Shown here one piece after another: positions 50,928 through 63,100 of a DNA stretch of 64,000 bases; the first letter of the stretch is position 1, and each line of letters starts with the position of its first letter. A program made the translations under genes and the position numbers. Under the pieces are notes generated by a model, which saw only the letters and a list, made by a program, of their open reading frames with translations, had not been told where the DNA came from and did no database searches. The DNA lies in the NCBI RefSeq assembly GCF_051020985.1, contig NC_135008.1, forward strand, positions 5,704,001 through 5,768,000, written 5' to 3'. Source of the DNA: Nomia melanderi (lineage: Eukaryota; Arthropoda; Insecta; Hymenoptera; Halictidae).

Positions 50928-53900
50928 TTATTTGGTTCCAACGGGTTTCAATACTTTGTCCTCTTTGGTTAGCTTCTTTAACTTTGGCAGCGCGCTCTCG
51001 CCGTACTTGGCCAGCAGCTCTTCGACGAAGTCGTCCTTCAACTTCTTCAAGCATCTGGAATGGCATTGTAATAGAGAAAAAAGTGAATGCAATTACATCC
51101 GTTTTATTTCATCCAATATGGCGATGTTCCAACACGTTGTACATAGTGCTCCACAATCAACACACTCTTAAGGATTCCTTCTGCTTTTGATAAGAAAATC
51201 AGCGGATGTTTCGGAAAATGGTTTATTTGACAGGTAATCTTCGTAGGGATCGAAGTGTGTGATCGTCCATATTATAATTATATTTTTCATACGTTACCTC
51301 CTATAAATAGAATCAGTCCTAAACTTGCCGATGTCCAGACTAGGTGCATGAGGTCGGTGGATAATGAACGTATCCGGTAAAACGATGTACCTATATAAAT
51401 CCTCAATTTATGGTATCGCACTACAGTGATCAATGCAATTAAGATTACTAACGAGCCGCTTACGGGGGATCTCTTACTTGTAATCTAGTATCGTCAAATG
51501 CGTCACGTAGGAAACCTTGTTCCACCCGAAACCGACGAATCTGGTGTCGTATCTAGGGGCCAGCCTCGAGACCACGATGTACGGCTCAAAATCTGGTTCC
51601 CATGAGACCTACGATCACATTAACTTAATCGTTTGCAGCTCGGGGAAACGATCGCGGTCGGCTTACGTCACGTACTTCGTACGGTTCCATCGTGTTCCGC
51701 CAGTAACTATAATTAGTGGGAGCGTGGCCTTGAGTCCACACATGGTACCGGAAGGTGTACAAAATTCCTCGTTTCAAGAACTTCAACAACTCGTTTTTGT
51801 CAGCGGGGAATGTGAACCTATAAAACACACCCAGCTCGTTTGATTCGCGCCGCCCTCGCACGAGTGCACGAAACGTGTTTGGCTTCTAACGCGAATCGTT
51901 ATATCCCGCCATTACAATCCCATTCTCTTGACAAATTGTTTTTAATTCGATAAAGTATTTCTCGGAACAGGTATCCGATATAAATGATCATAATGACAGG
52001 TCACTCGCTCGGTCGTTTCGCCGTTAATTCTATCTATAAGTCCAATATATATATATATATATATCGCGGTACGATCTTAACACGTTCAAAGAGACATTTG
52101 TTCCCGTGACCGAATGTAATCGGCAGTCGAAACCCGCCAGAGACATTTCATGCATTCACGTGAGTGTGCAACGCATCGAATCACCGAGGGTGTACACATT
52201 GTGCGGCAGACAACAGATCTGAATGCGCTTGCAAGCCGCTTGAGCGGAAATACCTGTAACGTTCGGTCTCGAATGCCGGCACGATCAGAGCTACTTTGTC
52301 CGATTCGGTGATATTTAATTTAGAGATGTAATTCATGAGGCCCTCGTGTAGCCCGTACTGCGGCAGGAAATCGACGTCCAGTTGAAAAATGTATGGAGTC
52401 GATACATAAGACATCGCGATGTTTCTCAGGTAATTGATCGGGTACAGATCCTAGAAGAGGAGTCGTCTTTTATTGAAATAATTTCCTAGACTGTGATCTG
52501 TGTACGTCCTCGAACTTTAAAAACAAAACGCACCCCATCTTTATAGACTACGTGGTACGCGATATTCTTCCTCGTGCGTAATTCGATGGATCCGCGCACG
52601 AATTCGAGGAAATTCTGCACTTCTGCGTCAGTGAGGTAAAGCGCGACGCTTATAGTTCCTGGCCAGTGCTTTGATAGGTCCTCCAGCAGTGGTATTCTCT
52701 CCACGCTACACTGAGTTACCAGAGCAACGTCTGCAGGGGCGTACACGTTATATTCGTACTCTAGGAGGAAAGGGTGAGTGCGGTACAACATGGTTGCGCC
52801 TCTGGTGAAATCCTGACACGGACTCGATTCGTTGTACTGGAAATTAGAAATCGCTTTCTTGCCGTCGACGAACGTTAACGGATGCTTAGGGCTGTCCGTG
52901 GATTAACCACGCGAAAGATCGCGATTAAGATTCTTCGATCGCGTCGCCGTGATACTTAAAATCGAGACTTACTTGTGACACGGTTTCGTCGTGCTTATCG
53001 CAACCGAACAAACGTCTGCGTAGCAAATTCCCATCCATTTCGAGGAAGACCTTGTGCAACTTACGGAACTCGTTGATGTGCTTATTATATACATCCTGTT
53101 TTCGAGGAGAGTTCCAATGCACGATCTAAAAGCATCCCGATAATGGAAACCTCGGAGAAACTCGAGTAGAGTAGTTATGCTCCGTTGAAAAATGCACGTA
53201 CACTTATCTGACTAGTGTCTCGGTAACAAAGATCGCTGATCGTGTGATCGCTCAGTTGAATATTCCATGTGCACTCTATTTTATATATAATAGACGGGTG
53301 CTCTTTGATAACCGCATTTATTACATCTTGATCGGCTAAACTAGTTTCCGGTATGCGGGCGAGCACACGCTTGGTAACTGTTTCCCAGAGGGTCATAAAT
53401 TTTCTGTTACGGAGTTGCTGCAACTGCATTAGCATCACGCCAGTGTTGAACCCTCTGCCAAGAGCTGGCCATGGCCGTTGCCCGTAAGACAGCGCCTTTA
53501 TGTACCAATGACTCTGATTCTCCGTCAATCCTAGCGCCTGATCGTTCGTGAACTTCTCGAACATCCGCCAAAGCAAACTAACGTCGTTTAGGACGGTCAC
53601 GTCCGTGTCGAATACGAGCACCTTGTCTTCCCGCATCGCGTCCGGCAGAATTAACTTTAGGAGACCGTAAACGCCGGAATAATGCTTGTTCGGTATCCAG
53701 GACACGCTTGGCACCCATCGCTCGGCCTTGTAGTACGTCAAGTTCACTGGAACGAGCACGAAAAAAATTGTCGACCCCGTGCTGGCTCACGGCATTATTG
53801 GCTCCCGTCCGTTCCTTGAGTAATGCGATCTGCTCGAGGCCCGTTAATTGGTCTAATTCAGTTCACTCGGTTAATTGTTGGAACCGGGTCACCGCTAGTT

Positions 53901-54678
53901 AAATGTTTTCCAGCGGTTGCCGACGTTGAATGACTAATGTAACGGGGACAATACGATTCAAAGTTCGGCATTGCGATCGATGAAAGAAGAATTGGATCGA
54001 TTAACGTTAAGGAACGGAGGAGAATAATAATGCCGGTGGGCTTTCAACTAACCGTGAGGTAGATCCCATGTTCGGAACAGGGTCGTCAAAGTTCTCTTTG
54101 CGATCTCATCGACGAGCAAGTGAAAGTGCAGCGGTTTAGTGCGGTAGAATAAAACGGATTTTACTGCTGTCACCAGGGCCAACGTCGAATTGTATCCGGC
54201 GCAGACCATTGCGATGTGAACGGTATCGCATTTTCCCTTGAATGAAAAGGATACTAGCTATTGTTCATCGATCTTCCATGTCTCTGGATAGATCGATGCT
54301 GCTCCTAAGATAAGATCCTATCTAAACTGGATTCTTAATTGCATGTTTATCGTACACACGCAATTAAGGATCACGTCGGATCGATTCTTTTAGCATGTTT
54401 ACCTCGATTTGAGTATTTTCTACATGGAACTTTTGGAAGCTAGGCTCATCGACGCGCAATCGCGTTCTCTCGTCCAGGGACAACGAGCTCGATTTCCCAT
54501 CGAGTTTGAAGGAACCAATTTCAGCGGAAGGCACTACAATGATACACGGTGAGAATCCTAGAAGACCTTGAGAACTTGAAGAATGTCGCGGTGCATTACC
54601 ATTGAACAATAAATACAAGTAAAAGACTGCCGATGGCACTAAAACGCCCAAAAAACATCCTAGCCATGATCGAGCCAT
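50928..54678 (-). CDS. LARGE: LARGE-type bifunctional xylosyl/glucuronyltransferase (10 exons, complete)
   Basis: Exons on the minus strand: 54678-54403, 54236-54053, 53746-53202, 53125-52973, 52836-52534, 52450-52254, 51817-51676, 51608-51478, 51390-51298 and 51054-50928. Every junction is GT-AG and every phase matches, giving 716 aa (human LARGE1 has 756). The N-terminus is a type II anchor (LVPSAVFYLYLLF), so the enzyme sits in the Golgi. The first catalytic domain (GT8, xylosyltransferase) has CAGYN near residue 105, SWIPNKHYSG, the metal-binding DTD at about 200-202, RPWPALGRGFNTGV and LADQD. The second (GT49, glucuronyltransferase) has STPYIF, a DVD at about 512-514, VPAFETERYR, FRYHVWTQGHAPTN and FVGFGWNK. 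In vertebrates LARGE extends the Xyl-GlcA repeat on alpha-dystroglycan. Both metal-binding motifs are intact, so both activities are expected. Confidence 0.97.
52045..52064. repeat. (AT)10 microsatellite in a LARGE intron
   Basis: A perfect AT run of 20 bases in the intron between LARGE exons 6 and 7. Confidence 0.95.
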
Positions 54679-56801
54679 TGTAATATGGAAGACATATTTC
54701 CCAACTCGTAGAATGATTAGCGTGTGAAATCTATCGTGTAAATGCCAAGATCTATAATTAGAAATTCATTAATGGATTCATTATTTGCATGTACCTCCTG
54801 CATACTGTACAATTTTAATTCCGCACCGAAAGTTATCGAGGGCGTTACTCACCCCCGCCATGCATATTTCATATTTTAGTAATTAGTCGCGTTGCTCTAT
54901 TAAAATTCAAAAACTAAATACTTTATCAGCACTGAATTTCTTCGTACGAACGAGACTTTCATCAAATATATGTTAATATATCTGATAACATAGAACTTAT
55001 GCTACTATCTATTAAATGTGTTATTCAAATGTTACACTAGCGGTATATTTTAAGTTTAGTAATTTAAGTTTTTAAAGTTTTAAAAGTTTTAAAAGTTTTA
55101 AGCATTTAAAGTTCTACAATATTCCCTACGAGCGCTTTTGATGCTGTTAAAATACAAATTAGAAGACTATAAATCCTCATTTCCCTTACAATGAATTAAC
55201 CACCCCATCTTCATCATTACAACAGTAAGTGCGTCAGTGAATGATCTACACGCGGTAGACAATGCTCGAGCAGAACATTTGATATTTAACAGCATGACAC
55301 ACGGTGCAAACAAAAGATTAATTCCGAAGTTTATTTATCCAATTATTGGTCGATCGAGAGGGAGACCAATATTGTTCTACGATAAACGATAGTCAGGACC
55401 ACATACCTCTGGTACCGTGACTTTTTTCACCGACTGTCATCCAATTAATTCCATCGCACCGAACTGCTTCGATCCGTAATATATCACGTGATTCTTTTGC
55501 ACAAAAATTTCGCTCAGATACTGGCACTCGTTTCTGTTACAACGGAACGTGTTTACCTTTGGTAACGTTTGTAAATTCGCGTAATCACTGTTACCGAGAA
55601 ACACAACGTCCGGACGGCACGCATCCTAAACCCCCGAAGCAGGAAGTCTAACATAAATAGTTTAATCACTGGATAACGCGCTGGTAGAATTACCACTCGG
55701 TACGAGTGACGCGACGCCATGCGTCGGACTGTCGGTAACTCGTGACATAGTTGCCGATTTCTGATGCTAGGGGGCAATGTTCGTTCAACGGCCTGAAGTT
55801 GGCTGCGCGTCGCACAGTCGAAGGGACTTTTTTCAAACGGTACGTGCGCGTCGAAAGTTTCGCAATGTGTAATGTAACGGCTGTGCGGGGACGTTTTTCT
55901 AAAGTGAATAATAACGAGGAACGTACGGTGTAATATTTGGGTAATTTGTTTCAAGTTTGTCTTAATCGGGTTTCGTTTGGAAACGAGATACAGCTCGCCG
56001 GCATTAAGTCCTGTAACGGCTGTCACAATCAAACGGTCGGAGCGGCAAACACGAAACTGCGCTGCCACCGTAAGTACGAATTGGCCTCGTTAACATTTAT
56101 GAAATCGCGGTTTAGTTTTATTCCTTAGGCATACGCGCCCTAAGAGTCGGATAAAAACTAATGAAATAAGGGACATTCGATAACTGACAATAGCCTAATA
56201 AAGTACTTAAGAGAGGTTAACATTTAAGGAGGCGGGGATGTTTTATAAAATATTTAGAACGCGATTTCCACGTTGCCCGTGATTGGAGAGTTAATATTCA
56301 TTTGTCAGCGTTTTGGTAGGAGTTCATGCGAATATTAAGTGGTAAATAATAGTAATATGTAAAGGTTTCGCTTTGACATTTATTCACAATAATCATGTGA
56401 ATATATGCATTAACTTGTTGCATTAGCCTGGCGTCCATTTTGTTTTCACTGTATGGAATTTTTTATTCGCACGACAGATTTGCTGATTTCTGATTTAAAC
56501 AACGGTTTCTCTCTGAATTTAACTATATTTTCCAGTCTTTCTTGTTGTGTAACAATATAAAATTACAATAAATTTTAAATGGTATATTTGTATTGGTATA
56601 TTTCTACCATTAAATAGGTGTTTCATTTTGTAATTGGTTGATTATATAAATTAACTAATTAAGGCTAATTAAGTTTGCTATGAATACTTATTTAAAATGT
56701 ATATGATAACATATTGGTATGAACAAATGATAAATGTCTGATGTAGGATGACACGAGGAAAGTTGTAAAAAAGATTTTATAAAAAATTCATTAAATACTA
56801 C
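54679..56801. other. Spacer between mesh 3' end and LARGE 5' end
   Basis: This should hold the LARGE promoter and 5' UTR on its left side and the 3' UTR of mesh form A on its right side (an AATAAA on the minus strand lies at 56462-56467). A minus-strand open frame at 55553-56068 has no recognisable domain. A short AT-rich tandem repeat lies at 55063-55110. Confidence 0.6.
55063..55110. repeat. Imperfect (AAAAGTTTT)n tandem repeat
   Basis: About four imperfect copies of a 9-10 base AAAGTTTT unit. Confidence 0.8.
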
Positions 56802-57139
56802 TTAGTTAATTTCTGTTGCTTTGATTGTGTAAGGTCCAGGCTCTTCATCTTCTCCGATTTTCTTTAATCTCTGCAGCTCTGCACTTCTTGTTCTGCAAGA
56901 ATTGTATTTCATTATTCATACTTAATTAAAAACAAAAATTGTGGCTGCATAATTATATTGGTTTGGTAATGGCTTCTTAGTATTATACCTAGCGAGTTTC
57001 TCCTCCTCTTCTCGTTCTTTTTTCTGTTTCTTTAACAACCTGATAGCTCCAAACACTATTAGAAGTATAATTGGTACTAGGCAAGCAAGTACTATACCAG
57101 TTGCAGTACCAGCCTGTCGTGAACTATATTCCTGTTGAC
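56802..57139 (-). CDS. mesh: Mesh alternative terminal exons A: second transmembrane helix and short charged tail
   Basis: Exon 57139-56989 begins GT CAA CAG, the same phase as exon B, and encodes QQEYSSRQAGTATGIVLAC, a membrane helix ending IVFGAI, then KKQKKEREEEEKLAR. Donor AG|GTATAA joins exon 56892-56802, which encodes TRSAELQRLKKIGEDEEPG and ends KATEIN before TAA. There is no start codon in the exon itself, and the upstream in-frame Met is intronic. The alignment of Q-x-EY-x-x-R-x-A-x-T-x-x-GIV with exon B shows that the two ends are related. It could be a separate tiny gene, but the shared phase and sequence argue against that. Confidence 0.85.
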
Positions 57140-60100
57140 CTGTGATTTTTAATGAAATTGGTGGAATTAATAAACACAAAAAGAATTAGAACAATAGATA
57201 AACGTGAATAGCCAAATTAGATTATGATACTAGATTGTTAACCCTTTGCACTCGAGAGGTGACTCTCACTCACCATTCGATTTCATACAGTGAAACTATA
57301 AAATTTGATATTTAATATTATACTTCGTATAATGTATCAATTTGAGAAATATTGAAATAAAATAGCTTTGTTCTTCAATATACGTGCGATTTCTCTTCGA
57401 GTTAGTTTCACAAAATATCGTGTTTATCTCATCAGAAAATGTTAAAATATTTCCGGTGAAAAACTTCCGAGTGCAAAAGGCTATGGAAAGGATGAAGGTG
57501 AAAGGATAAGAGTAACTAAAAGTGATGACAATAACACTGGTGGAAATTTCCATTCCAATAAAATATCTCTAGCGAGTGTATCAAATATTTGCTCGAATAT
57601 GTTGGCGAATGCATGTGGAATAGAAATTTCCTGAGCATTTAAAGGTGTAAAAAAATATTTATTGAACTGCGTTCTTACAATAATAAGTAAGCATTTTATA
57701 CAATCATACTATAATGAACTTCGTTTCAGCACCGTTCGAAACATGCTCTTCATTACATTTTTTTTTTCACAAATACAAAACTCGTTTTTGATGCAACAAC
57801 AATATGTCCAATACATATCGTACAGTGAACCGACACATTTCTATTCCACAGCAAAAACAAAAGCAAATTTCTACTGGCTGAAAAATGACCACCCTGTACA
57901 ATCGTGTTCTGCGATTATTTCGTTCGTTTCCAGTCGCGCGGACTCGTCTTTTGTGGAAATGATATACAATTATATTCGTCGCGCGCGATTTAACGCTAAA
58001 TTGCGGCGACAATCCGAACGCGAATAGTTTCGAAAATCGAAGAGGAAAATGCTTATAAATATTTGTCATGGAAGGTAAATGCCTCCAATGATTTGAACGT
58101 GCAAATGATAAGTTTCTTAATCGAAGAGTACGTATACACCGTGAGTCATAAAGCGTATCCGTTCAGCCTGATTATTAATTTAATTCGAAACTGATTTTAA
58201 AAGACATTTTTCTATTAGCGACCTTTAGTCTAAAACAATAATGCCCTACTAATCAGTTTTCAATAACTAAAACGTACGCTATACTAAACGGAAGTCTACT
58301 CGAATCGATTCACGAAACACCATCTCAAAACATTAACCGCACCACAAATCAAAAGTTTAGTCAACGAAGACTTCCAATTCATTGGTTCGTTTCGTTACGA
58401 GTTGCCTTTTCCAAACGAACAGCTTTACACGTCGCTCTCTTTGGTAGGGCTTCCAGCTTTCCTAATCGATTCGGTGGTGTTCGTTAAGGTACTTTTTTCG
58501 GAGTCTGTCGGGGAATAGGGCTCTTTGAGGTCCCAATCTTTGTCCTCGAAATCGACTTCCGGTCTGTCTGGTAGGGGCTCGTGTGTTCGATAAACTTTGT
58601 CATAGCTATGTCGTTTTTTGCTAGTGCTCGTCGTTGTGCTAGTATCGCTAACCGGCGAGATCGCTCTGTCGAACGGTTTCAACGGTGTGCTATGCCTCAA
58701 CAACGCGGTTTCATTGTCAATAGCAGAGCTACGCTCGGAAAAGCGCCACGATTTGACTGAACTCTCGTTCGAATTACCCCTCCTCACGCAGAAAAAGGCG
58801 CCTGCGATACATGCGGTTACGGTAATTACCACGACGCAAACAATACCAATTGTAGTCCACGCCGTACGCTGAGCATACTCGACCTGACCTATATTTATGT
58901 AATATCAAACAATTTTTATTCTCCACTCTGTCTTTGGCCCAACCGTAATGATGAGTGTCCGATTGATGATAAGAATTTTTGATAGGTGAGATTACGAGAA
59001 TCAGAATGATCGCGAAAGGGTACAAAGGGCGATTAAAACAAAAAGCTTAGAGTATGATAGGTATACGAATGTGATGTGTAGACTGCAGATCTTTATGCAC
59101 TTGTATCAGATATTACTACTTAACGCTATCGTTTATCTGGTCGGCAAGCCTCTTTCTACACTATCGATCAATCTTTCAAGAGATGAATTCGCATTAAGAT
59201 CCGCAGTGTTGTGGTAACGCACACTGGTCAAGGTAATAACTATTTTTAGCTATGAGTTATGATCTGAGTTTCTGCACGATGAAAATGTGCAGGCGAAGCT
59301 TCGATATTCATTTTAGTATCTCGTAACTATCTTGAACAGTGTGTCGTCCCCCCATCGTGAAAGAATGTCGTAAGTCTGCTTGCTGATTGAGTCATTGTAT
59401 AAATACTTACGCAGACATTCCGTGTATCCATATTCCGGCACGTCCCAGCGTCCGTCAGGCATGCAGACCCTCCGTTGATCTCCCACCAGTATGAAGTCCT
59501 GGTTACACTCGAAAGTTACCTTCGTGCCAGGCGTGAAGAAGAAGTTGCTCTTGCGACCGAATCGTGGTGTCTCCAATACACCACACGAAACCACTGTAAA
59601 CGACCGAACACACGATAGAATGGATCAGTCATTATATTAACGTTACGCAAATGGTATTCGTCGATTTCTGAATCACTCACCTGGTTCATCTTCGTTGATA
59701 TACCTGATCTGTGTATAAGTATCGTAATAATTTTTCGTGAAATGCGCTAAATCCCTATTCAGCGACATCGCGTAGTCGTATTGACATTGATACGTATCTC
59801 CGCACAAATCGTGGGCTCGCTGTAAGTCATACGATCTATAACAAATTGAAAGATAAATTACTTTTTTTTAATGATAATGGATCGGTTAATCTTTCTTCGA
59901 AGCGATAAGCTAGTCACCTGTTAGTAGGTATAATATCTTCAGGCATCTTCCGCCATTCAGGCTCGAAAGTTCTATTCGCGAAGTAACTAGCAGTCCTGCC
60001 GAATTCTCTGGTAAACAACGTGCCACCCTTTAAATCGTCCTCCTTATCCTCTAGCATCCACTTCAACGCGAAATCTTTGTGCACAGTTTCGAAATGATTC

Positions 60101-63100
60101 AGATTGGTCCCGCTTATTATTTGACCCTCTGGGGTTATTAGGTCATCCGCCATGTCGTTGTTCCATTTACCGAAAAGCCCTTTGGTTTTGTTCTGAAATG
60201 GTTCCAAACGCGTTACCGATCTTCTTTATCTTCCCGAGCAACTACTCGATTAATTGGCTATCCGTATAAGTGAATCAAGTAAGAATTATTCAAAAATTAA
60301 GTCAACACTTAAACCGTACCAAATAGGTCCAAGGTAGATAAACTCTAGCCGACATGAATCCTTCGTTTTCAACCACTTCCACTCCTGCGCCAGTGTCGAA
60401 CATGATAATCACTTCGCTCTGGTTTAGAATGTACGTCGGTGTATAAACGATAACTCCGGGGAAGTGTTGGAATTTCAGGGCTGGTCTGTCAAAGTACACT
60501 CGTTTTTTATCCGCGAAAACGTCTAGTCGGTAACGCCACTGAGCGTGTTTAGGTCTCAGCCGAACTTCTATCGGAACCGAGTTGTTGCCCCTTGCTGTGA
60601 ACGAAATTTGAAGATATTTATTCAATATATTCTCAATTAATTATGAAATAAGTCTTATTTGGACTTCTCGACTTTCAAAGCTTCCTCAATTACCTGCAAT
60701 GGAGGTCAACTGGGTAGCTTTAACTTCGCCGTGTATGTTGTTCGGCAATTGCTCGAACCTGCCTTGCACATCGAGCTTGTCTTTCGCATGGTTCACTCGC
60801 AGCAGAACAAACTCTCCCTTTCCGTTGAAGGTATACTCTAAATTGTCGAACGTTACGATATGGGGATCCCCGAACACCGTTGCTACTCCGGGAGATTGAT
60901 AAGCCACGCAATCTTGCGTCGGACGTCTCTCGAATCTGAACGTTTCGCAGCCCACTGCGTGTTCTTCTTGCCACATACAGCACAGATAGATTGGAATCAC
61001 ATCGTGGTACCAGTGAGAAAGGGTTGGGACCTTGTTGGCTTCATCCCATGGGTAATATCCCAAATTATGAGACCGATGTGGCCTCGAACCCCATTGCTGA
61101 TCATAGGTCAACATCAGGAACCCGTATTTGTCGTAGCAACATTGTTGCTCAGAACCGTCCATGCTATTAATATGGAAAAATTGTGTTAAAGAACATGTTC
61201 AGGTTACTTGAATCTTACTTTCACTTACTTCGGTGCTCCAGTTCTCACACAGTGATGAGCGTGTTGGTTGTAGAGGCAGTCCAAATTCGAGTCTTTGTCG
61301 CAGTCATAATCCGGAAGGAAACGCCCTTTGTCGGTCAACGCGTGCTTCAACGTGCACGGACATATGGATATCTCGGAGGCGAAATTTTTCAAGTATCTGT
61401 CGTTCATGATCCACTTGTCGCAAAGTCGCTGCGGCCATTTTGCCCCCATTTCTCGTTCCCAGCTCGGCCCGAAGTACCACGCTAGAGGAATCGGTCTACT
61501 CCATAGAGTCCTGTACAACATTGGGAAATAATTAATCACGTGTAAAAAGGGAGAAACGAATAATATTGTTTAAATACGATCTACGCACGGTGTGACGTTT
61601 TGATCGGAGTGCTGCTTCGGATTGGTTAAATTCAATTGAATAAATCCGAAGGTCATGTCCTGCTGGTAAGGGTGGTACGCATCACGGTATGTAGCTGGAA
61701 CGATGTTGTAGAAGCCAGTGTTTTGGTATGCGGCCTAAATTTTGATTAGTAAAGTTTACATTTATAAAATCACATCGCATAATCTCTGAGCATTAGACGT
61801 GAACTGTCGGCTCACCAACCTCTAGGAGAGTGATGTATTCAAACTCGGGGGTAGTCTTTGTTTCACGATAACCCCATAGGGCTATTTGTACTCCAGCTTG
61901 TGTATTGCTAGTTAAGTTGAACTGGTCCCAAGTGATTTTTATCTCGGCAGGCTGACGTTCGTGAACGGTACTGGCAACAAAGATCTTTTCGGCTGCTGTT
62001 GCTGGGGTTTCTGGAAAGTATCGAAGTTATTAACACCAGTATCGAATCAAACTTGAACTTCATCTTACCGATGAAATATTTGCCCTTCCAGTTGTACACT
62101 TTACTGTCTCCAATGCTAATCGCGAACCGGATATACCCCTGAGCCTTCACAAACGGCTGAACGCATATGGCTCGATTGCTATCGACCACAGTACCTATTA
62201 CCATCACAGTCTCGAACATGCATCGAATCTTTTCGTTCCGATTGAAACAAGGGCCAGTGATGTTGACAATGGTCCCGCCCAACATGTTTCCGCTTTCGGG
62301 AGCAAATACTAACGGCAAGTTTGCTCCAGCTGTAACACACGAATATTCCCAGTGTCCCTAATCTTTCCTTTCCCCTTTTCATTATTGTTCCTTCGAAGTT
62401 CGAACTTTACCGATATCTTTGTTGCATGTCCCAAGCATGATCTTCTCGTCTATCCTGAACATATGGCGCCCTGGGAAACCATTTGCCCAACCTCTGCCCG
62501 TTAAGTCGCGTATAGTCGACATTTGGGAGTAGGGCTTGTATTCGTAGCTTTGGGTTCCATTGCCAGCATTGAAGCCGACCTGATACAAAGGAAAATTGTC
62601 ATCCTCATTACTCGCTCAAGCATCGTCGTTATAAGTTCAGGATTTCCAAGAGTCTTACAAATACTATAAGCTCTTTTAGTAATTTCAATATACAACAAGG
62701 GTGCCGTTATTAAATTCAAATCCTTAGTTACAAGCTTAGTCGCGTTTCTAAAAAATAAACGGTAAGATTTGAAACTTACGAAAGCAGGAACGCCACCCTC
62801 CCCGCCGGTGGTGTCGCCGCCAGCCTCCGTGTGACTGGTCCACTGAATATTCAGGTAGTTGAAAATTGCGTAAGTGGTCACTTCGTCTGTGGCCAGAACC
62901 ATCTGGAAAGTGTTCGTCTTGTAAAGGGAATTATCGATGCCACCGGCGAATGACATGTTCTTCCACGTGACTATAACAGCGTGTTTAGGATCGAACGACT
63001 CGGAACCGACTATCCCCTGGCGGATGTCCCACTTCAAACGCTCCCGCATTTCGACACCGAACTGGTCCTTCCTCGTTTGTAGATCTCTCTCGAGTCTGAA

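Noticed and set aside
55553..56068. 171-codon minus-strand frame between mesh and LARGE
   Set aside because: No signal peptide, no domain and no splice-supported partner exon. Possible only as UTR or chance.
57296..57553. 85-codon minus-strand frame
   Set aside because: It lies mostly inside the MITE and has no likeness to mesh exons.
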